Shown: positions 1 through 10,229 of the stretch, piece after piece | How positions within the stretch are numbered: the first letter of the stretch is position 1 | Layout of the letters: every line of letters starts with the position of its first letter | NCBI GenBank assembly: GCA_940337035.1 | Contig: CALNHX010007717.1 | Coordinates: 1 to 64,000 of the forward strand | DNA from: Agriotes lineatus | Taxonomy: Eukaryota; Arthropoda; Insecta; Coleoptera; Elateridae | Length of the DNA: 64,000 nucleotides | Direction of reading: 5' to 3' | Notes under the pieces: generated by a model | The model's database searches: none | What the model saw: the letters and a program-made list of their open reading frames with translations, nothing else | Told to the model about the DNA's origin: nothing | Program-made: the position numbers and the translations under genes

Positions 1-234
1 ATGAACCAAACTACCTTTTCAAATTAGTTTTCAGTAAATCTAGCAACAAACTACGCAATTTCTATAGTAACAGAACACTAATATTGACTTTTTCTAATAA
101 AAATCGCATTTGTTAAAAATAGTCACTTGAATACCTTCTAGGAAGATATTTCCACTGATATTTTTTTCATTGGTCAAGAAACCTCAGAATTCTGGATTTT
201 CATTGGTCACTTTTTGACAGATGACAGGTGAATT
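1..234. repeat. 240-bp dispersed repeat, copy 1
   Basis: This segment is nearly identical to 18544-18786, in the same orientation, from the first base of the window to the motif ACAGGTGAATTGAATAGTC. Differences are a few substitutions and small indels around positions 135-190. No coding potential is seen. The repeat may continue left of the window, since the copy at 18544 starts at the same base. It is a dispersed repeat of unknown class. Confidence 0.85.
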
Positions 235-431
235 GAATAGTCGCTCGAATTTTAACATGATCGACCTCGATTTTTAAACCCTCTGTAAAACACTAGTTGC
301 CTTAATAGCTATATATTAAAAACACGCTTTGCCGTAAGTTTGAATATCAACATAATCTAGAATATCTAACACAATGTGACGGAAAAAGTGTCACCGAACT
401 AGGTTTTTATATTTCTGTTACGATCGTAGAA

Positions 432-545
432 AAAATAGCGTATGATACACGTGTATAAGAGCCATTAAAGCACTAGCGACGTTAAAAGCACGTGCTTTAA
501 AGGCGTACTTAACTACTTATACACTAATATCATAATATACTATTA
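432..545. repeat. Foldback element, AATATACTATT-ended class
   Basis: An imperfect hairpin. The left arm (GTGTATAAGAGCC then TTAAAGCAC) pairs with the right arm (GTGCTTTAAAGGC and later CTTATACAC). The outer ends read AATAGCGTATGAT on the left and ATCATAATATACTATTAT on the right, so they are inverted copies of each other. The same right-end motif closes other foldbacks in this window, for example near 7025, 10000, 32090, 41258 and 43965. No ORF. Confidence 0.55.
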
Positions 546-678
546 TAATTTAATTATTTCCGCATTTGCAAATAATGTCAACCGCATTAGTTAAAATTAT
601 CAACGGTAGAAGGACCAACAATGATGAATTTCGCTATTTTTCAAATTTGTTGCCTTGAATTTGTAACCATCCCTTACC

Positions 679-950
679 TGGTCCTCTCCGGAAAACGCAC
701 CATTCTTGCTCAAATTCGTGTAAGAAGACGACGCTTTTACGTGTAACCACGCGCTTTGCAACCATTTTTCCAGTGTGAAACAACAGTCGATATTTGTTGA
801 AGACGATTATTGATATAATTCCGTCCATCCCGCTCCTGCTGTTATCATCAAATTGGTAATAAGGCAATTTAGTATTTTTGTGTATTTTATTATTTGTTGT
901 TCACGATCTATTAGTTAATTAATTAAATGCATTGTTGATCGCGTCGCATT
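679..950. repeat. 270-bp direct repeat, left copy
   Basis: This segment is repeated in the same orientation at 1218-1483 with roughly 90% identity by eye. Shared stretches include TTCTTGCT, AAGAAGACGACGCTTTTACG, CCGTCCATCCCGCTCCTGCT and TTAGTTAATTAATTAAAT. A 77-codon ORF on the minus strand overlaps it (634-867), but the matching reading in the second copy is not conserved as a whole protein, so I do not call a gene. Confidence 0.8.
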
Positions 951-1217
951 CATTTTTGGTCCTTCGATTCCGGATATTCGCTTAGTTAATTAATTAGTAG
1001 ATTTCCCATCGCATAATTCGCCTTGTAAAAACGCCACATTTTGCTTTCCCAATTTATTTTTAGTGTTCAGGATACGTTATTGTTAGTTCAACGTTTGGGG
1101 AGTAAAACTAAATAAGCAACAGTATTGTGTATTACAGCTACGTGCATTTTTTTTAAATTGAGTAATTGGTTAACCATTGGCAATATATAGTTAGTTGTCT
1201 TAGTTCCTTGTGTGAAG

Positions 1218-1483
1218 GTGGATCATTTCCGGAAAACACACCATTCTTGCTGAAATTCTTGTAAGAAGACGACGCTTTTACGTGTAACCCTGCGCTCGGC
1301 AACCATTTTTCCTGTGTGAAACAGCAGTCGATGTTTGTCGAAAACGATTATTGATATAATTCCGTCCATCCCGCTCCTGCTGTTATCATCAAATTGGTAT
1401 GTATTATTTTTGTGTATTTTATTATTTGTTGTTCACGATCTATTAGTTAATTAATTAAATTCATTGTTGATCGCGCCGTATTC
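1218..1483. repeat. 270-bp direct repeat, right copy
   Basis: Second copy of the repeat at 679-950. Relative to the first copy it lacks a short stretch after AAATTGGTA and carries scattered substitutions. About 270 bp of unrelated sequence separates the copies, so this is either a local duplication with a spacer or two independent insertions of one family. The sequence between the copies (951-1217) and the 400 bp after the second copy show no supported feature. Confidence 0.8.
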
Positions 1484-1885
1484 AACCCCCTTCTTATTAA
1501 TTTTCCATTGTGAACACTTTCAGTACTTTATTAGTAGTTATAACAGGCTCGTTTGCCTGCATTACTTCAATAAAGAAAAAATAAGTGGTTCTCATAACAG
1601 AATTATATATAATAAACATTATTAACTGGCAAACAGAGATTTGGAGGAGCCAACGAATTATATAGGTAGGTACATAAAATTTCAACTTGTAATATTTAGA
1701 AACTATGAATAATTTAGCTGAAATAATAGGTATACGCATAATGAGCAAATGAAAAAGGTTATAATCAAATACGATTTGTCCTGAGTATATTGCAATGTAT
1801 CTTTATTATGAAACATTAAAAACGGTAAACAATATTTGTGAATTGACAATCATAGCAAAATTGCTAGACTTGTCCCTGTTATTCT

Positions 1886-2174
1886 CATATATATAATACT
1901 TACTATATTGCTAGCGTCTATGATCGGGAAACTCACGAAGGAAGTGAGACAGACAACCAACTCTTCAATGTATATGGTGAGCTGTGCGCAAGCGCGGCGT
2001 CGTCGTCCGCCCAATAGGGAAGTGGTCAAGTTTAAAATTCGCTTCTAAAGGCGGAGTTCGAATTCTCACGCAAGCGCACGAGACGCATTATACTCTAAGT
2101 GAGACTATGTCGGCGCCGTAATGTTCTCGGGCGTTCCGAGGCCCTACTAGCAATATATGTATAATACATATATG
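1886..2174. mobile_element. 289-bp MITE, copy 1, with 8-bp TSD
   Basis: The element begins CATATATATAATAC and ends GTATAATACATATATG, giving imperfect terminal inverted repeats that also include TATTGCTAG and CTAGCAATAT. It is flanked by a perfect 8-bp target-site duplication, GTTATTCT, at 1878-1885 and 2175-2182. A second copy at 30014-30302 has exactly the same length and its own 8-bp duplication. The interior is relatively GC-rich and holds weak matches to pol III A and B boxes (GGGAAGTGGTCAAG and GAGTTCGAATTC). The 8-bp TSD fits a hAT-type MITE, but the superfamily is inferred. No coding capacity. Confidence 0.85.
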
Positions 2175-2230
2175 GTTATTCTTATGAAAACACTCAAAAA
2201 TGTCATAGAAATGCTATTTAAATAATACTG

Positions 2231-2268
<38 letters not shown>

Positions 2269-2270
2269 CA

Positions 2271-5222
2271 CTATGGGCCTTGGAGGCCCTTGGCTTGTTG
2301 CACGATTGATGCCCATTTTTTCCTATCCCTGGCCTTCGCTTCCCACTCTCGGATATTTAGGTAATTCAGATCCTCTTGCACCTCACTTCTCCATTGCGTT
2401 CTCGGCCTTCCACGTCTTCGTCTTCCACCCATCTCCGCAGCCCATATTTTTTTTGTTGTCCTCTCCTCGCTCATTCTTGTTAGGTGCCCCAACCATCTAA
2501 TTCTTTGTGCTTTAGCAACTCCCACAATATCTGCGTCATCATAAAGTTCCCTGATTTCCCTGTTCGTTCTCCTCTCCCATCCCCCCTCTACATTTTTTCC
2601 ACCATAGATCTTTCTCAACATTTTCCTTTCCCACACACTCAACCTTACTTGTTCCTGTTTTCTTAGCGTCCACACTTCACTCGCGTATGTAACAGCTGGT
2701 CTTATAATTGATTTGTAGACCCGGAGTTTCACCGATCTGGAAAACATATGTCCCGAAATTATGCTCTTCATTGCATGTGCACTTTTAGTTCCTGCTGTTA
2801 TTCTTGCTTCGATCTCTTCACTGCTACCGGGTTTCCTTGCCACTATTGTTCCCAGATATGTAAACGTTTCCACTTCTGAAAAACTGTATTCCTTGTTGTT
2901 GCCTACTTTTATCTTTAAGGTACTGTTGTTATCGAAGGGCCTGTCATTCCATACCATATATTTAGTTTTAGTTTCATTAACTTCAAGTCCCATGTCTTGT
3001 GCCGCAATTACTATTTTCTGTACTTCATTCTTTAATTCGTCTTTTGTTCTTGCTAAAACTGTTAGATCATCCGCAAAGGCAAGGCATTGATGTCGATTGC
3101 GATACAGGATTCCTCTGCCGCTTATGCCACTTGTTCTTATAATTTTTTCGAGGGCTAAGTTGAACAATAATGCTGAGAGAGGGCCCCCTTGTCTTAATCC
3201 GTTCTTCACTTTAAATTTTCTTGACACTTCCCCATTCACTCTTACCCTGTTCGTTGTATCTTGCAAAGTCATTTTTATCAGCCTGATCAACTTGCTAGGT
3301 ATCCCAAGCTCATTCAGTGCAAGGTAGAGCTGCTCTCTTATAATGCTATCATATGCTTGTTTAAAGTCGATAAATAATATGTGTGTCTGGAGTTTATGCT
3401 GGTAACTTTTGTCCTGTATTTCTTTAAGTACAAATATTTGGTCCACTACCGATCTTCCCTTTCTGAACCCGCACTGATACTCTCCCAGTACATTCTCGAC
3501 ATATTCTGACATCTTATTTTTGATGCAAGTGGCTAGAATTTTATATGCAACATTCAGCAGTGCGATTCACCTATAGTTGTCGCAGGCTTGTTTGTCTCCC
3601 TTCTTGTATAACGGACATATTATTGCTTCATCCCATGCTTTAGGCATTTCCTCTTTATTCCATATTTCCTGGATTAGCTCACATAACAATTTCTGTAGTT
3701 TAGTACCTCCATATTTAATCATTTCGACTTGTATTTCATCGGCACCCGGACTTCTATTGTTCTTTAGCTGTTTTATTATTTTTGTTATTTCATTGTCGTC
3801 AGGAGCTTCCTCATTGCTATTGTTACCTTGTATCACTGGCCTTTCCTCCGTCAGCCTATCCTTGTTCCGTTGGTTATTGAGCAGCTCATCAAAATATTCC
3901 GCCCATCTTTCGGCCACTTCTTTTTGATCTCCTATCAAATTTCCTTCTTTATCTTTGCATACTATTGTCTTTGTTTGATACCCTTGTTTCACTTTTTTTG
4001 CTCCCTGATAAAAGTTTCTAATTTCTTTATTTCTGTAATTTTCTTCTATCGCTTCTAACCATTTAATTTTGTGTCTTCTTTTCTTTTCTCTACATGTTGC
4101 CTTACACTTCCTTCTTAATTCTTCATATTTCCGCCTATTTTCAACGGTTTGTACTTGTAACATATTTTTTCTTGCTTTTTCCTTTTCTTTTACCACCTTC
4201 TCGCATTCCTCATCATACCATTCCTGGTTTTTTCTTTCTTGTCTCCTTGGTTGTTTTTTCACTGCACTTTTTATGGTTTTCTCAATTGTTGCGAATCTTT
4301 CTTCAATGCCTTGGCTTTCTCCTTTTTGCGTTAACAGTTCTTCTATTGCCTTCTCATACTTATCTCTTACATCTTGATCTTGTAGATTTATTCTTGCTAG
4401 TTTCTGTTGCTTTCGCTTGGTTTTTGTGTTATTTGTTGGTATTATCTGTTTCAGCTTTACTCCTACGAAAAAGTGATCTGAATCCAAGTCTGGTCCCCTA
4501 TAGCTTCTCACATTTTTAATGCAACCTTCATTTTTATCTTCGATTAGGACATGGTCAATTTGGTTTACTGTGTTGCCATCAGGTGACATCCATGTTCCTT
4601 TGTGTATTCTCTTATGTTGGTAGTACGTGGTTTTGATTTTCATCTTTTTGTCTATCGCAAAATCTATTAAAAGCTTACCATTTTCATTGGACTCTGCGTG
4701 CATACTATACTTCCCAGTTGTCGGATGGTATATCGGCTCCCTTCCTATTTTCGCATTACCGTCACCTAATACTATCTTTAAATCATATTTTGGAATTTTA
4801 TCGTACACATTCTCTAGCATTTCATAAAACTGTTCTTTAACCTCTAACTGTTTATCCTCAGATGGCGAGTGCATGTTGATTAGACTTATTTTTTGGTATA
4901 TTCCATTCATCCTCAAGCAACACATTCTTTCGGAAATTGGCATAAAACTTCTTACAGCGGATATAAGTCTTTTACTCACCATAAATCCCGTGCCCAATCT
5001 TCTGTCTGCCCCACCGCTTTTGAAGAAGGTGTAGCCATCTACATCACAAATTTCACTACCTTTTTGTTTAGTTTCTTGAATGGCAATTATGTCCACTTTG
5101 TATTTTTTTAGTTCACTTGTTAGCTTTTTGATTGCCCCTTCTTCAAATGTACCCCGTACGTTCCATGTAGCTAAAAATATCTCTCTCTCTTTTTCCGTTA
5201 GATTGCCCTTTTTCTTTGCCAT
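2271..5222 (-). pseudogene. LINE-A ORF2: endonuclease and reverse transcriptase, one internal stop
   Basis: The frame is 983 codons plus stop and is interrupted only by TGA at 3567-3569. It follows the residues CDNYR, where LINE polymerases normally have Gly, so GGA to TGA is the likely single change; 18 in-frame codons then lead to the next Met at 3512. The N-terminal part is an APE-type endonuclease: ATWNVRG, IIAIQETK, GDGNAKIG, QIDHVLI and DSDHFF mark the catalytic residues. A Lys/Glu-rich linker follows. The reverse transcriptase domain has FIDFKQAYDSI, NGLRQGGPLSALLFNL and the catalytic FADD box. The tail GRPRTQWRSEVQEDL is typical of RTE-like LINEs. As it stands the gene yields an endonuclease-only product unless the stop is read through. 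Its role in an active copy is target-primed reverse transcription. Confidence 0.93.
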
Positions 5223-5315
5223 GTTTGTCTCCTTTTTGTTTCCGTCCTCGTGTAACTTCAGTTTTTTGAATGCATTATACCTTTTGTATTTTCATTCCAG
5301 ACATATTGCTCCCCA

Positions 5316-5978
5316 TCAATGAGAATCTTTTTGTACCCGATCTTTTATCTTTTTTCCCTCATTTTTCTTCTCATTTGCGTTTTTCCTTATTTCTCCCATA
5401 ATTTGTCTTTCTTGCCAGGTCATATCGTTTTCTATATATATTCTTGAACCTTTCAGTTTGTTCTTATTTTTCATCATTTCCTGTTTTTTTTCCCAATTGC
5501 CAATCTCTGCTATGGTTATTACAGCACCTTGTTTGTTGTTAATTGCGTATGCTTTGTTTACCTCGGTATCTACTTTTATTTGATCCTTCAGAAACTGCCT
5601 CACTTCTTCTCTGTTGGAATTCTCGAATTTTGCTCCTTTGATTACTATATTATTCTTCTTTTTCTCTTTTTCCATCCTTTCCAGCCTTTCTTCTAGCTTA
5701 TTAATTCTTCCGCTTAGCTGCTTTTTCTCGTTTAGCCATACTTCTTCTCTCCTTCTCATCTCCTCTCTTAACTCTTTATTTTCATCTGTATTTTTCTTTA
5801 TTTCTTCCGCTAACGCCATTATCATGTCTTTGATATCCGTTAGTTCTCCCATTTCTACTCTTGCGTCTTCCCTTGTCACTGTTTCTGGCTTGCTAATTTT
5901 CCTGCTTTTGTTATCACTTCGTAATTCGGTTTCTCCACTGCTATTTAAGTCTCTATCCCTTTTTGTGCCGGTTGACAT
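5316..5978 (-). CDS. LINE-A ORF1: coiled-coil RNA-binding protein
   Basis: An intact 220-residue frame upstream of ORF2 on the same strand. The first third is Ser/Lys-rich and polar. Residues about 50-110 form a strongly charged Glu/Lys/Leu heptad pattern typical of a trimerising coiled coil. The C-terminal part begins KNNIVIKG and continues through RIYIENDMTWQERQ, resembling the RRM-plus-CTD part of L1-type ORF1 proteins. Such proteins coat the element RNA and act as nucleic-acid chaperones. There is no zinc knuckle, unlike the jockey-like ORF1 at 47469. The first Met at 5978 is about 380 bp from the element's 5' end and is the natural start. No lesions. Confidence 0.85.
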   Translation of the reverse strand: MSTGTKRDRDLNSSGETELRSDNKSRKISKPETVTREDARVEMGELTDIKDMIMALAEEIKKNTDENKELREEMRRREEVWLNEKKQLSGRINKLEERLERMEKEKKKNNIVIKGAKFENSNREEVRQFLKDQIKVDTEVNKAYAINNKQGAVITIAEIGNWEKKQEMMKNKNKLKGSRIYIENDMTWQERQIMGEIRKNANEKKNEGKKIKDRVQKDSH

Positions 5979-6369
5979 TAGGGTGCTTCCTGTACTTTCG
6001 TTTGTCCGCCGAACTGGTACTTAACTTTTTTTTTAAACTCACTGAGACGCAGTCTGAGCTCCTAACCCGTGGCCGTCGCTCCTTTCCCGCCCGAATTTTA
6101 AACGCCGCCGATCTAATGCGCCCACTTCACTCGCGCGCGCACTTCCGGTACTCTCTGGCTTCTGTTTATGTTCTTGATTCTTGGTTATTTCACTGCTTTC
6201 GTATTCCTCTTTTTATCCAATCCGATTCCCCACTACACTATTTCTTAAATTCCGTTTTTATTTCGTTTTAATCGCTTTTATACCAGCTAAAATCACTTAT
6301 TTCTTTCGCCGCGTGACGGAGTCGTATTTACGAGTTCGCCACGCCGCACAGTCCCCATAATACTGATAA

Positions 6370-6900
6370 ACTAAGTCATTATTTTGTCGAAGCAAAAATG
6401 CTGCTACGATAAAGTGTCTTTGTTTTTCAATATGTTTTTAACGTAAGTCATAAAAGTTTTGAGAAAAAAAAAAATAATAATAATAATAAAAAATACACGT
6501 CCATATTTACTTCAGAAACAAACTGTAATTAAACATTCTTTTTCTATAACCATTTAAAAATGAACAACTTTCGTCACGTTTTACTCCAACCGAAAACGCC
6601 AGTTCCGGGACCAGTGATAGAATATCCCATAACGTTAACTTTCGTCTCAGTGACGAAAGTAAGTGGTTGCAATTTCAGATATTAAATGCATTCTTCCATA
6701 TCCAATTGTAATTTAATTTGACAAAGCACAATGGCAAAACATGATTTAGCACAAAAACGTGTAAATTTACTTTGTATAACGTAATAAATGCAAAATACAG
6801 TTATAAAAATTATCACGAAATTGGCAGGACGTCTCATCAAGTAGACTTGCTCTCGGACGGTAGTGTTTTAGTGCAGTAGTAGTGAACCATGGTTATAGAA
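6370..6900. other. Gene-free interval
   Basis: AT-rich sequence after the LINE target-site duplication. It contains an A/AAT-rich simple stretch around 6462-6492 and a small inverted pair (ACTTTCGTC and GACGAAAGT near 6640-6660). I see no coding frame, splice-site pair or RNA gene. Confidence 0.5.
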
Positions 6901-6904
6901 AAAG

Positions 6905-7035
6905 TATAGTGTTTTACTCGTCGAAAAGCATTTTCTGCAACTTGAGAACATTATCAAACTTGGCTACGCCTCGTTTGATAAACTGTTCTCTCGTTTGCAG
7001 AAAATGCTACTTTTGTCACTCGTTAAACAATATAC
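6905..7035. repeat. Foldback element with CG-rich core
   Basis: A hairpin with arms AGCATTTTCTGCAA and TTGCAGAAAATGCT, then inner arms TTGAGAACA and TGTTCTCTCG, around the core CTTGGCTACGCCTCG. The outer ends are AAGTATAGTGTTTTACTCGT on the left and ACTCGTTAAACAATATACT on the right, inverted copies of each other. It belongs to the AATATACTATT-ended foldback class described in the findings. No ORF. Confidence 0.7.
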
Positions 7036-7041
7036 TATTAT

Positions 7042-7432
7042 CTAATAGACTTGTCTGTCCGTCCGTCCGGGACGCTGGTCCGTCCGGGACGCTGTTTCAG
7101 CAGCCAAACCGTAAAAGATAGAGAAAAAAGTTATGAAAGTTATATGTTTGGAATGGTCATGTCAGGTCAGGAACCGAATTTCAGTCACGTGACACTTCCG
7201 GTTTTCGAGAAATCACAAAAAAGACCGTTTTTCAAATAGAACGCGTATTAAATAAAAATGTTTCAGCAGCCAAACGGAGCTGCGACCCTCTGCGCCTTAA
7301 AACGTCGATCGGTTAGGCAACCACTTTGACACCTTCCAGGTCTGGGTACAGTTTTTATTTAATACGCGTTCTATTTGAAAAACGGTCTTTTTTGTTTTTT
7401 TTTAATGAGACATTTGTCTCACTGGATTGCTT
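7042..7432. repeat. Dispersed repeat TCTAATAGAC...TTGTCTCACTGG, long copy
   Basis: The same family occurs at 60692-61012 in the same orientation. Shared blocks are GACGCTGTTTCAGCAGCCAA, AAAAAAGTTAT, GGAATGGTCATGTCAGGTCA and the end AATGAGACATTTGTCTCACT. This copy contains an internal inverted repeat (AAGACCGTTTTTCAAATAG near 7211 and CTATTTGAAAAACGGTCTT near 7371) and a GTCCGTCCGGGACGCTG tandem. The class is unknown. Confidence 0.7.
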
Positions 7433-7452
7433 GTTTTTATATAATAGTCTAA

Positions 7453-7640
7453 GGGCCGGTTGCAGAAAGCAATGTTAAGTCTGGTGTTAGCTAACGTCGC
7501 GTCAAAGTGAACAAAATCGCATCAAATTTTGTTTACTAATGTATTAGTTACCATAAGCATTTGAGATTTGATTCGTTTTTGTTCACTTTGACGTCACGTT
7601 AGCTAACACCAGACCTAACATTGCTTTCTGCAACCGGCCT
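7453..7640. mobile_element. 188-bp MITE, GGCCGGTTGCAGAAAGC ends
   Basis: Terminal inverted repeats of more than 45 bp start GGGCCGGTTGCAGAAAGCAA and end TTGCTTTCTGCAACCGGCC, and continue through GTCTGGTGTTAGCTAACGT. The flanks read TAA on both sides, consistent with the 3-bp TWA target duplication of PIF/Harbinger elements. The interior is AT-rich and non-coding. Superfamily assignment is inferred from the flank and GGSCCGGTTGC-type ends. Confidence 0.8.
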
Positions 7641-8204
7641 TAAGAGTCGGCTGCAATACCACCTTCGTCATAAGGAAGAAGAATTAATCACACCTTAAAC
7701 GAAAGGTTGTTTCGAGATGAATACGAAATGCCAAGTGTGCCAGATTTTTTCTGTCGAGAAATGAAAAAAGCTCATTTCCGGTGTTTTTTAAACATTTCCA
7801 CGTGATAAATTAGACTATTGCAAGGGCAATCATTGGCTAGAGGGAAATTAATAATAACGGAATGCATCGCACAGCCAATCGACGAATAATCGGCGGCACA
7901 ACAGAATTAATAATTATTATTTTCAGTGAATCACATCCGTCATGAGGAAGTGAATTGGCAAATGTATCAAATAAAAACTTGAAGGCTCCATTTTAAGAAA
8001 ATGTGCCCGATATTAACAGGCGAAAAATTCGTTTTGCCGACCGTTCTTTAACGCTAGTAACCCTCACAGATATTTTACCATTTTTATCGAACACCTCCTA
8101 GTTATAAGGCTATTAGTAGAACGATTTTAGACCTCTAAAGTGGCCCATAACCCACTAGTGAAGCAAAAATCTTAACCCATTTGTGAAGTAAAAATCATGT
8201 CACT

Positions 8205-8352
8205 CACTACTGTATTGTTGGTAGTACTGTTAGGCTATGTCAAATTCGAGATTTGTAGGTTAAGTTTTGCACCAGTCTGCGTCATATAACAAACAAAACC
8301 TAACCTAGTAGCCTCAAATTTGACATAAACTGACAATACACTTCAATACTAC
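8205..8352. mobile_element. Foldback MITE, AACCTAACCT-arm family
   Basis: Arms ACTGTATTGTTGGTAGTACT and AATACTACCATTAGT close the ends. The inner arms carry TGTCAAATTCGAG then TAGGTTAAGTTTTG on the left and CAAAACCTAACCTAGTAG then CAAATTTGACA on the right. Related copies are at 19775-19945 and 59024-59284, with a half copy at 32175-32235. The 560 bp before it (7641-8204) show no supported feature apart from a short near-duplication around 8150-8200. Confidence 0.7.
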
Positions 8353-8676
8353 CATTAGTCTTTCTTATAACGTGAAAATGATTTTAAAAACCACCGGAAA
8401 TTAGCTTTTAATAGGTACAGTAAAAAGTTCGACCCTGCTGCAAACTGTTCAGTACTCTTTTCTTAGTAAGTGGTAAAAAGTTGCACGATCTTGCGCGTCG
8501 GGTTTAGGCGGAGGAGGGTGGAAAGGTCGTAAAAAGGTAGATTTCAACAGTTTTTCGAAAATATCTCGTTCACTATGAGATTTAGCGCAAACTTTACCCT
8601 ATACAAAATTAATCTACATTTAATTTACAATAAAAATAGTCTTATGCATTTTTGCGCCTCAATAAAGGATTACGGA

Positions 8677-9592
8677 GATATGGAAAGGGTAAAAATGTAA
8701 CTTTTTCTGTTTGGCAAAAAAAGCATGAATGCCTAGAAACTCGTAATATTCGCTCCAAGTGTATTATATAAAGGGTTCAGGGAGGTAGGGAGAACAGATG
8801 GTTATGGTGAAGAACCCAGCACAAAATACGAACAACATTTCCACAGATCATCCACTACTACACACGTTGAAGTGAAAGTGGAAGATGCAATTAATGTCAC
8901 TCTTGGACCAGCAGAATTTCTAACATTAGTAAGAACAAGATGCAACTGATTGCTCTTATCACGGTACACTTACAGCAAGCTGGTTGCAAAGTGATACAGG
9001 CAGAAGGTGATGCTGACACCAACATCGTTTTTACTGCAACTGACGAATCAAAAAAGGAAAAAGAGGCTATCGTGATTGGCAATGACACCGATTTATTGAT
9101 CTTGTTGGTTGTTGATGATCCAGCCAACCAACAGTTGCAGATGGCTGTACCAAAGAAAGGTAACTAAGAAGAAAAAGTTTACTGCATTGGAGACATTCAT
9201 CGTGGTATCGGGGAAATGAAAGATGTTCTCTTTCTTCAATTTATAGATATAATGTCAGCATCACCTTCTGCCTGAATCACTTTGCGCCCAGCTTACTGTA
9301 AGTGTACCGTGATAAGAGCAATCAGTTGCATCTTGTTCTTACTAATAATTAGAAATTCTGCTGGTCCAAGAGTGACATTAATTGGATCTTCCACTTTCAC
9401 TTCAACGTGTGTAGTAGTGAATGATCTGTGGAAATGTTCGTATTTTGTGCTGGGTTCTTCACCATAACCATCTGTTCTCCCTACCTCCCTGAACCCTTTA
9501 TATAATACACTTGGAGCGAATATTACGAGTTCCTAGGCGTTCATGCTTTTTTTGCCAAACATAAAAAGTTACATTTTTACCCTTTCCATATC
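8677..9592. repeat. Inverted repeat with 342-bp arms around a PIN-like gene fragment
   Basis: The left arm 8677-9018 and right arm 9251-9592 are inverted copies, about 90-95% identical by eye, from GATATGGAAAGGGTAAAAATG to AAGGTGATGCTGACA. The roughly 230-bp spacer is unique and carries the rest of the coding fragment. The arms themselves include coding sequence of that gene, so the structure arose by inverted duplication of part of it rather than by insertion of a hairpin MITE. Confidence 0.85.
8940..9240 (+). pseudogene. PIN/XPG-I-like domain protein fragment
   Basis: The frame from 8940 to 9167 encodes QAEGDADTNIVFTA and AIVIGNDTDLLILLV. This is the pattern of acidic residues seen in FEN1/XPG-I-like PIN domains of large uncharacterised invertebrate families: GDAD then a GxDxDLLxLL block. 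The reading continues beyond the TAA near 9165 as KVYCIGDIHRGIGEM and DVLFLQF, matching how such families continue, so one stop or frameshift is present. Upstream coding (EVKVEDAINVTLGPAEFLT) lies in another frame from about 8875. Only about 120 residues survive, so this is a relic. The role, nuclease or degenerate nuclease, is inferred from the family and not demonstrated. Confidence 0.5.
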
Positions 9593-9611
9593 TTTTTTTG
9601 CTTTAACAAAC

Positions 9612-9868
9612 TTTTTATTATACCTGCATCAGAATCGCCGTTTAAAGCACGCCTGAGCGTGCGAAGACAAGCGATTAAAGCTCGCCGAGCTTTAAAGGTT
9701 GTCCATGAAACGACTGAATGCAACAACGGACGTGGACACGACAAAAACGTAAACAATTCTCGTAACTATAGTAGCAATATTATTATGCCCTCTCGATTTA
9801 TCACGACAAAAATTATTTCTAAGTTTTTAGTGCGTAATTTATTTCCAGTATTGCAGGTATAATAAAAA
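9612..9868. mobile_element. 257-bp MITE with TTTTTATTATACCTGCA ends
   Basis: Perfect 17-bp terminal inverted repeats: TTTTTATTATACCTGCA at 9612-9628 and TGCAGGTATAATAAAAA at 9852-9868. The interior includes a small palindrome (TTAAAGCTCGCCGAGCTTTAA near 9674). No protein. It directly abuts the foldback starting at 9866. Confidence 0.7.
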
Positions 9869-10002
9869 ATAGCATAAAGTATTCGTGGATAACTAGTCTT
9901 TAAAACACTTGCTCTATTTCGAACACTCCGGCTACGCCGTCGTGCTCGAAAACTCGCGCGTGTTTTAAAAACCTTGTTATCCACTCATACTTTAATATAC
10001 TA
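9866..10002. repeat. Foldback element with CG-rich core
   Basis: Arms AAAGTATTCGTGGATAAC and GTTATCCACTCATACTTT enclose TTTAAAACAC / GTGTTTTAAA and a core ACTCCGGCTACGCCGTCG. The right end is AATATACTATATT, matching other members of the AATATACTATT-ended class. No ORF. Confidence 0.7.
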
Positions 10003-10229
10003 TATTAGTCTATTATTATATTATTAAACTGACATATGTCAAATTTATCTGTCCACGTGTCTGGTTTGAAATGTTGTCTTTGCAAACTTGTTCTTTGCAC
10101 TTTGTCACAAATATATCTTGTTTTGTGGAAAAAGTCCAGAAACCCATGAAATGATGAAATAAGTTTACACTTTCACAGAGATGATGCAATAACTTTCAGA
10201 ACTCATCGATATCGAAAAGGTTTTAAATC

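Larger units (their letters stand above)
2235..6356 (-). mobile_element. Full-length LINE retrotransposon (LINE-A)
   Basis: A complete non-LTR element on the minus strand, about 4.1 kb. Order from its 5' end: an untranslated leader of about 380 bp (5979-6356, GC-richer than the surroundings), ORF1 (5316-5978), ORF2 (2271-5222), then a tail of about 13 TA units (2238-2265). Both sides carry the 13-bp direct repeat ATAATACTGATAA (2222-2234 and 6357-6369), the target-site duplication, which shows that the 5' end is not truncated. The 3' UTR is almost absent, since the ORF2 stop lies only a few bases before the TA tail. ORF1 and ORF2 are separated by 93 bp. By its endonuclease and C-terminal tail it resembles the RTE-like or craniofacial-development-protein-2-like group; exact clade unresolved. 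The intact TSD and single ORF2 lesion suggest a fairly recent insertion. Confidence 0.93.

Noticed and set aside
2273..6271. Plus-strand frames of 60-140 codons over the LINE
   Set aside because: They are antisense shadows of ORF1 and ORF2, rich in Ser/Phe/Leu from complementing Lys/Glu codons.
7051..7239. 62-79-codon frames starting near 6882 and 7051
   Set aside because: They lie in a foldback and a dispersed repeat and are not conserved in the second copy at 60692.
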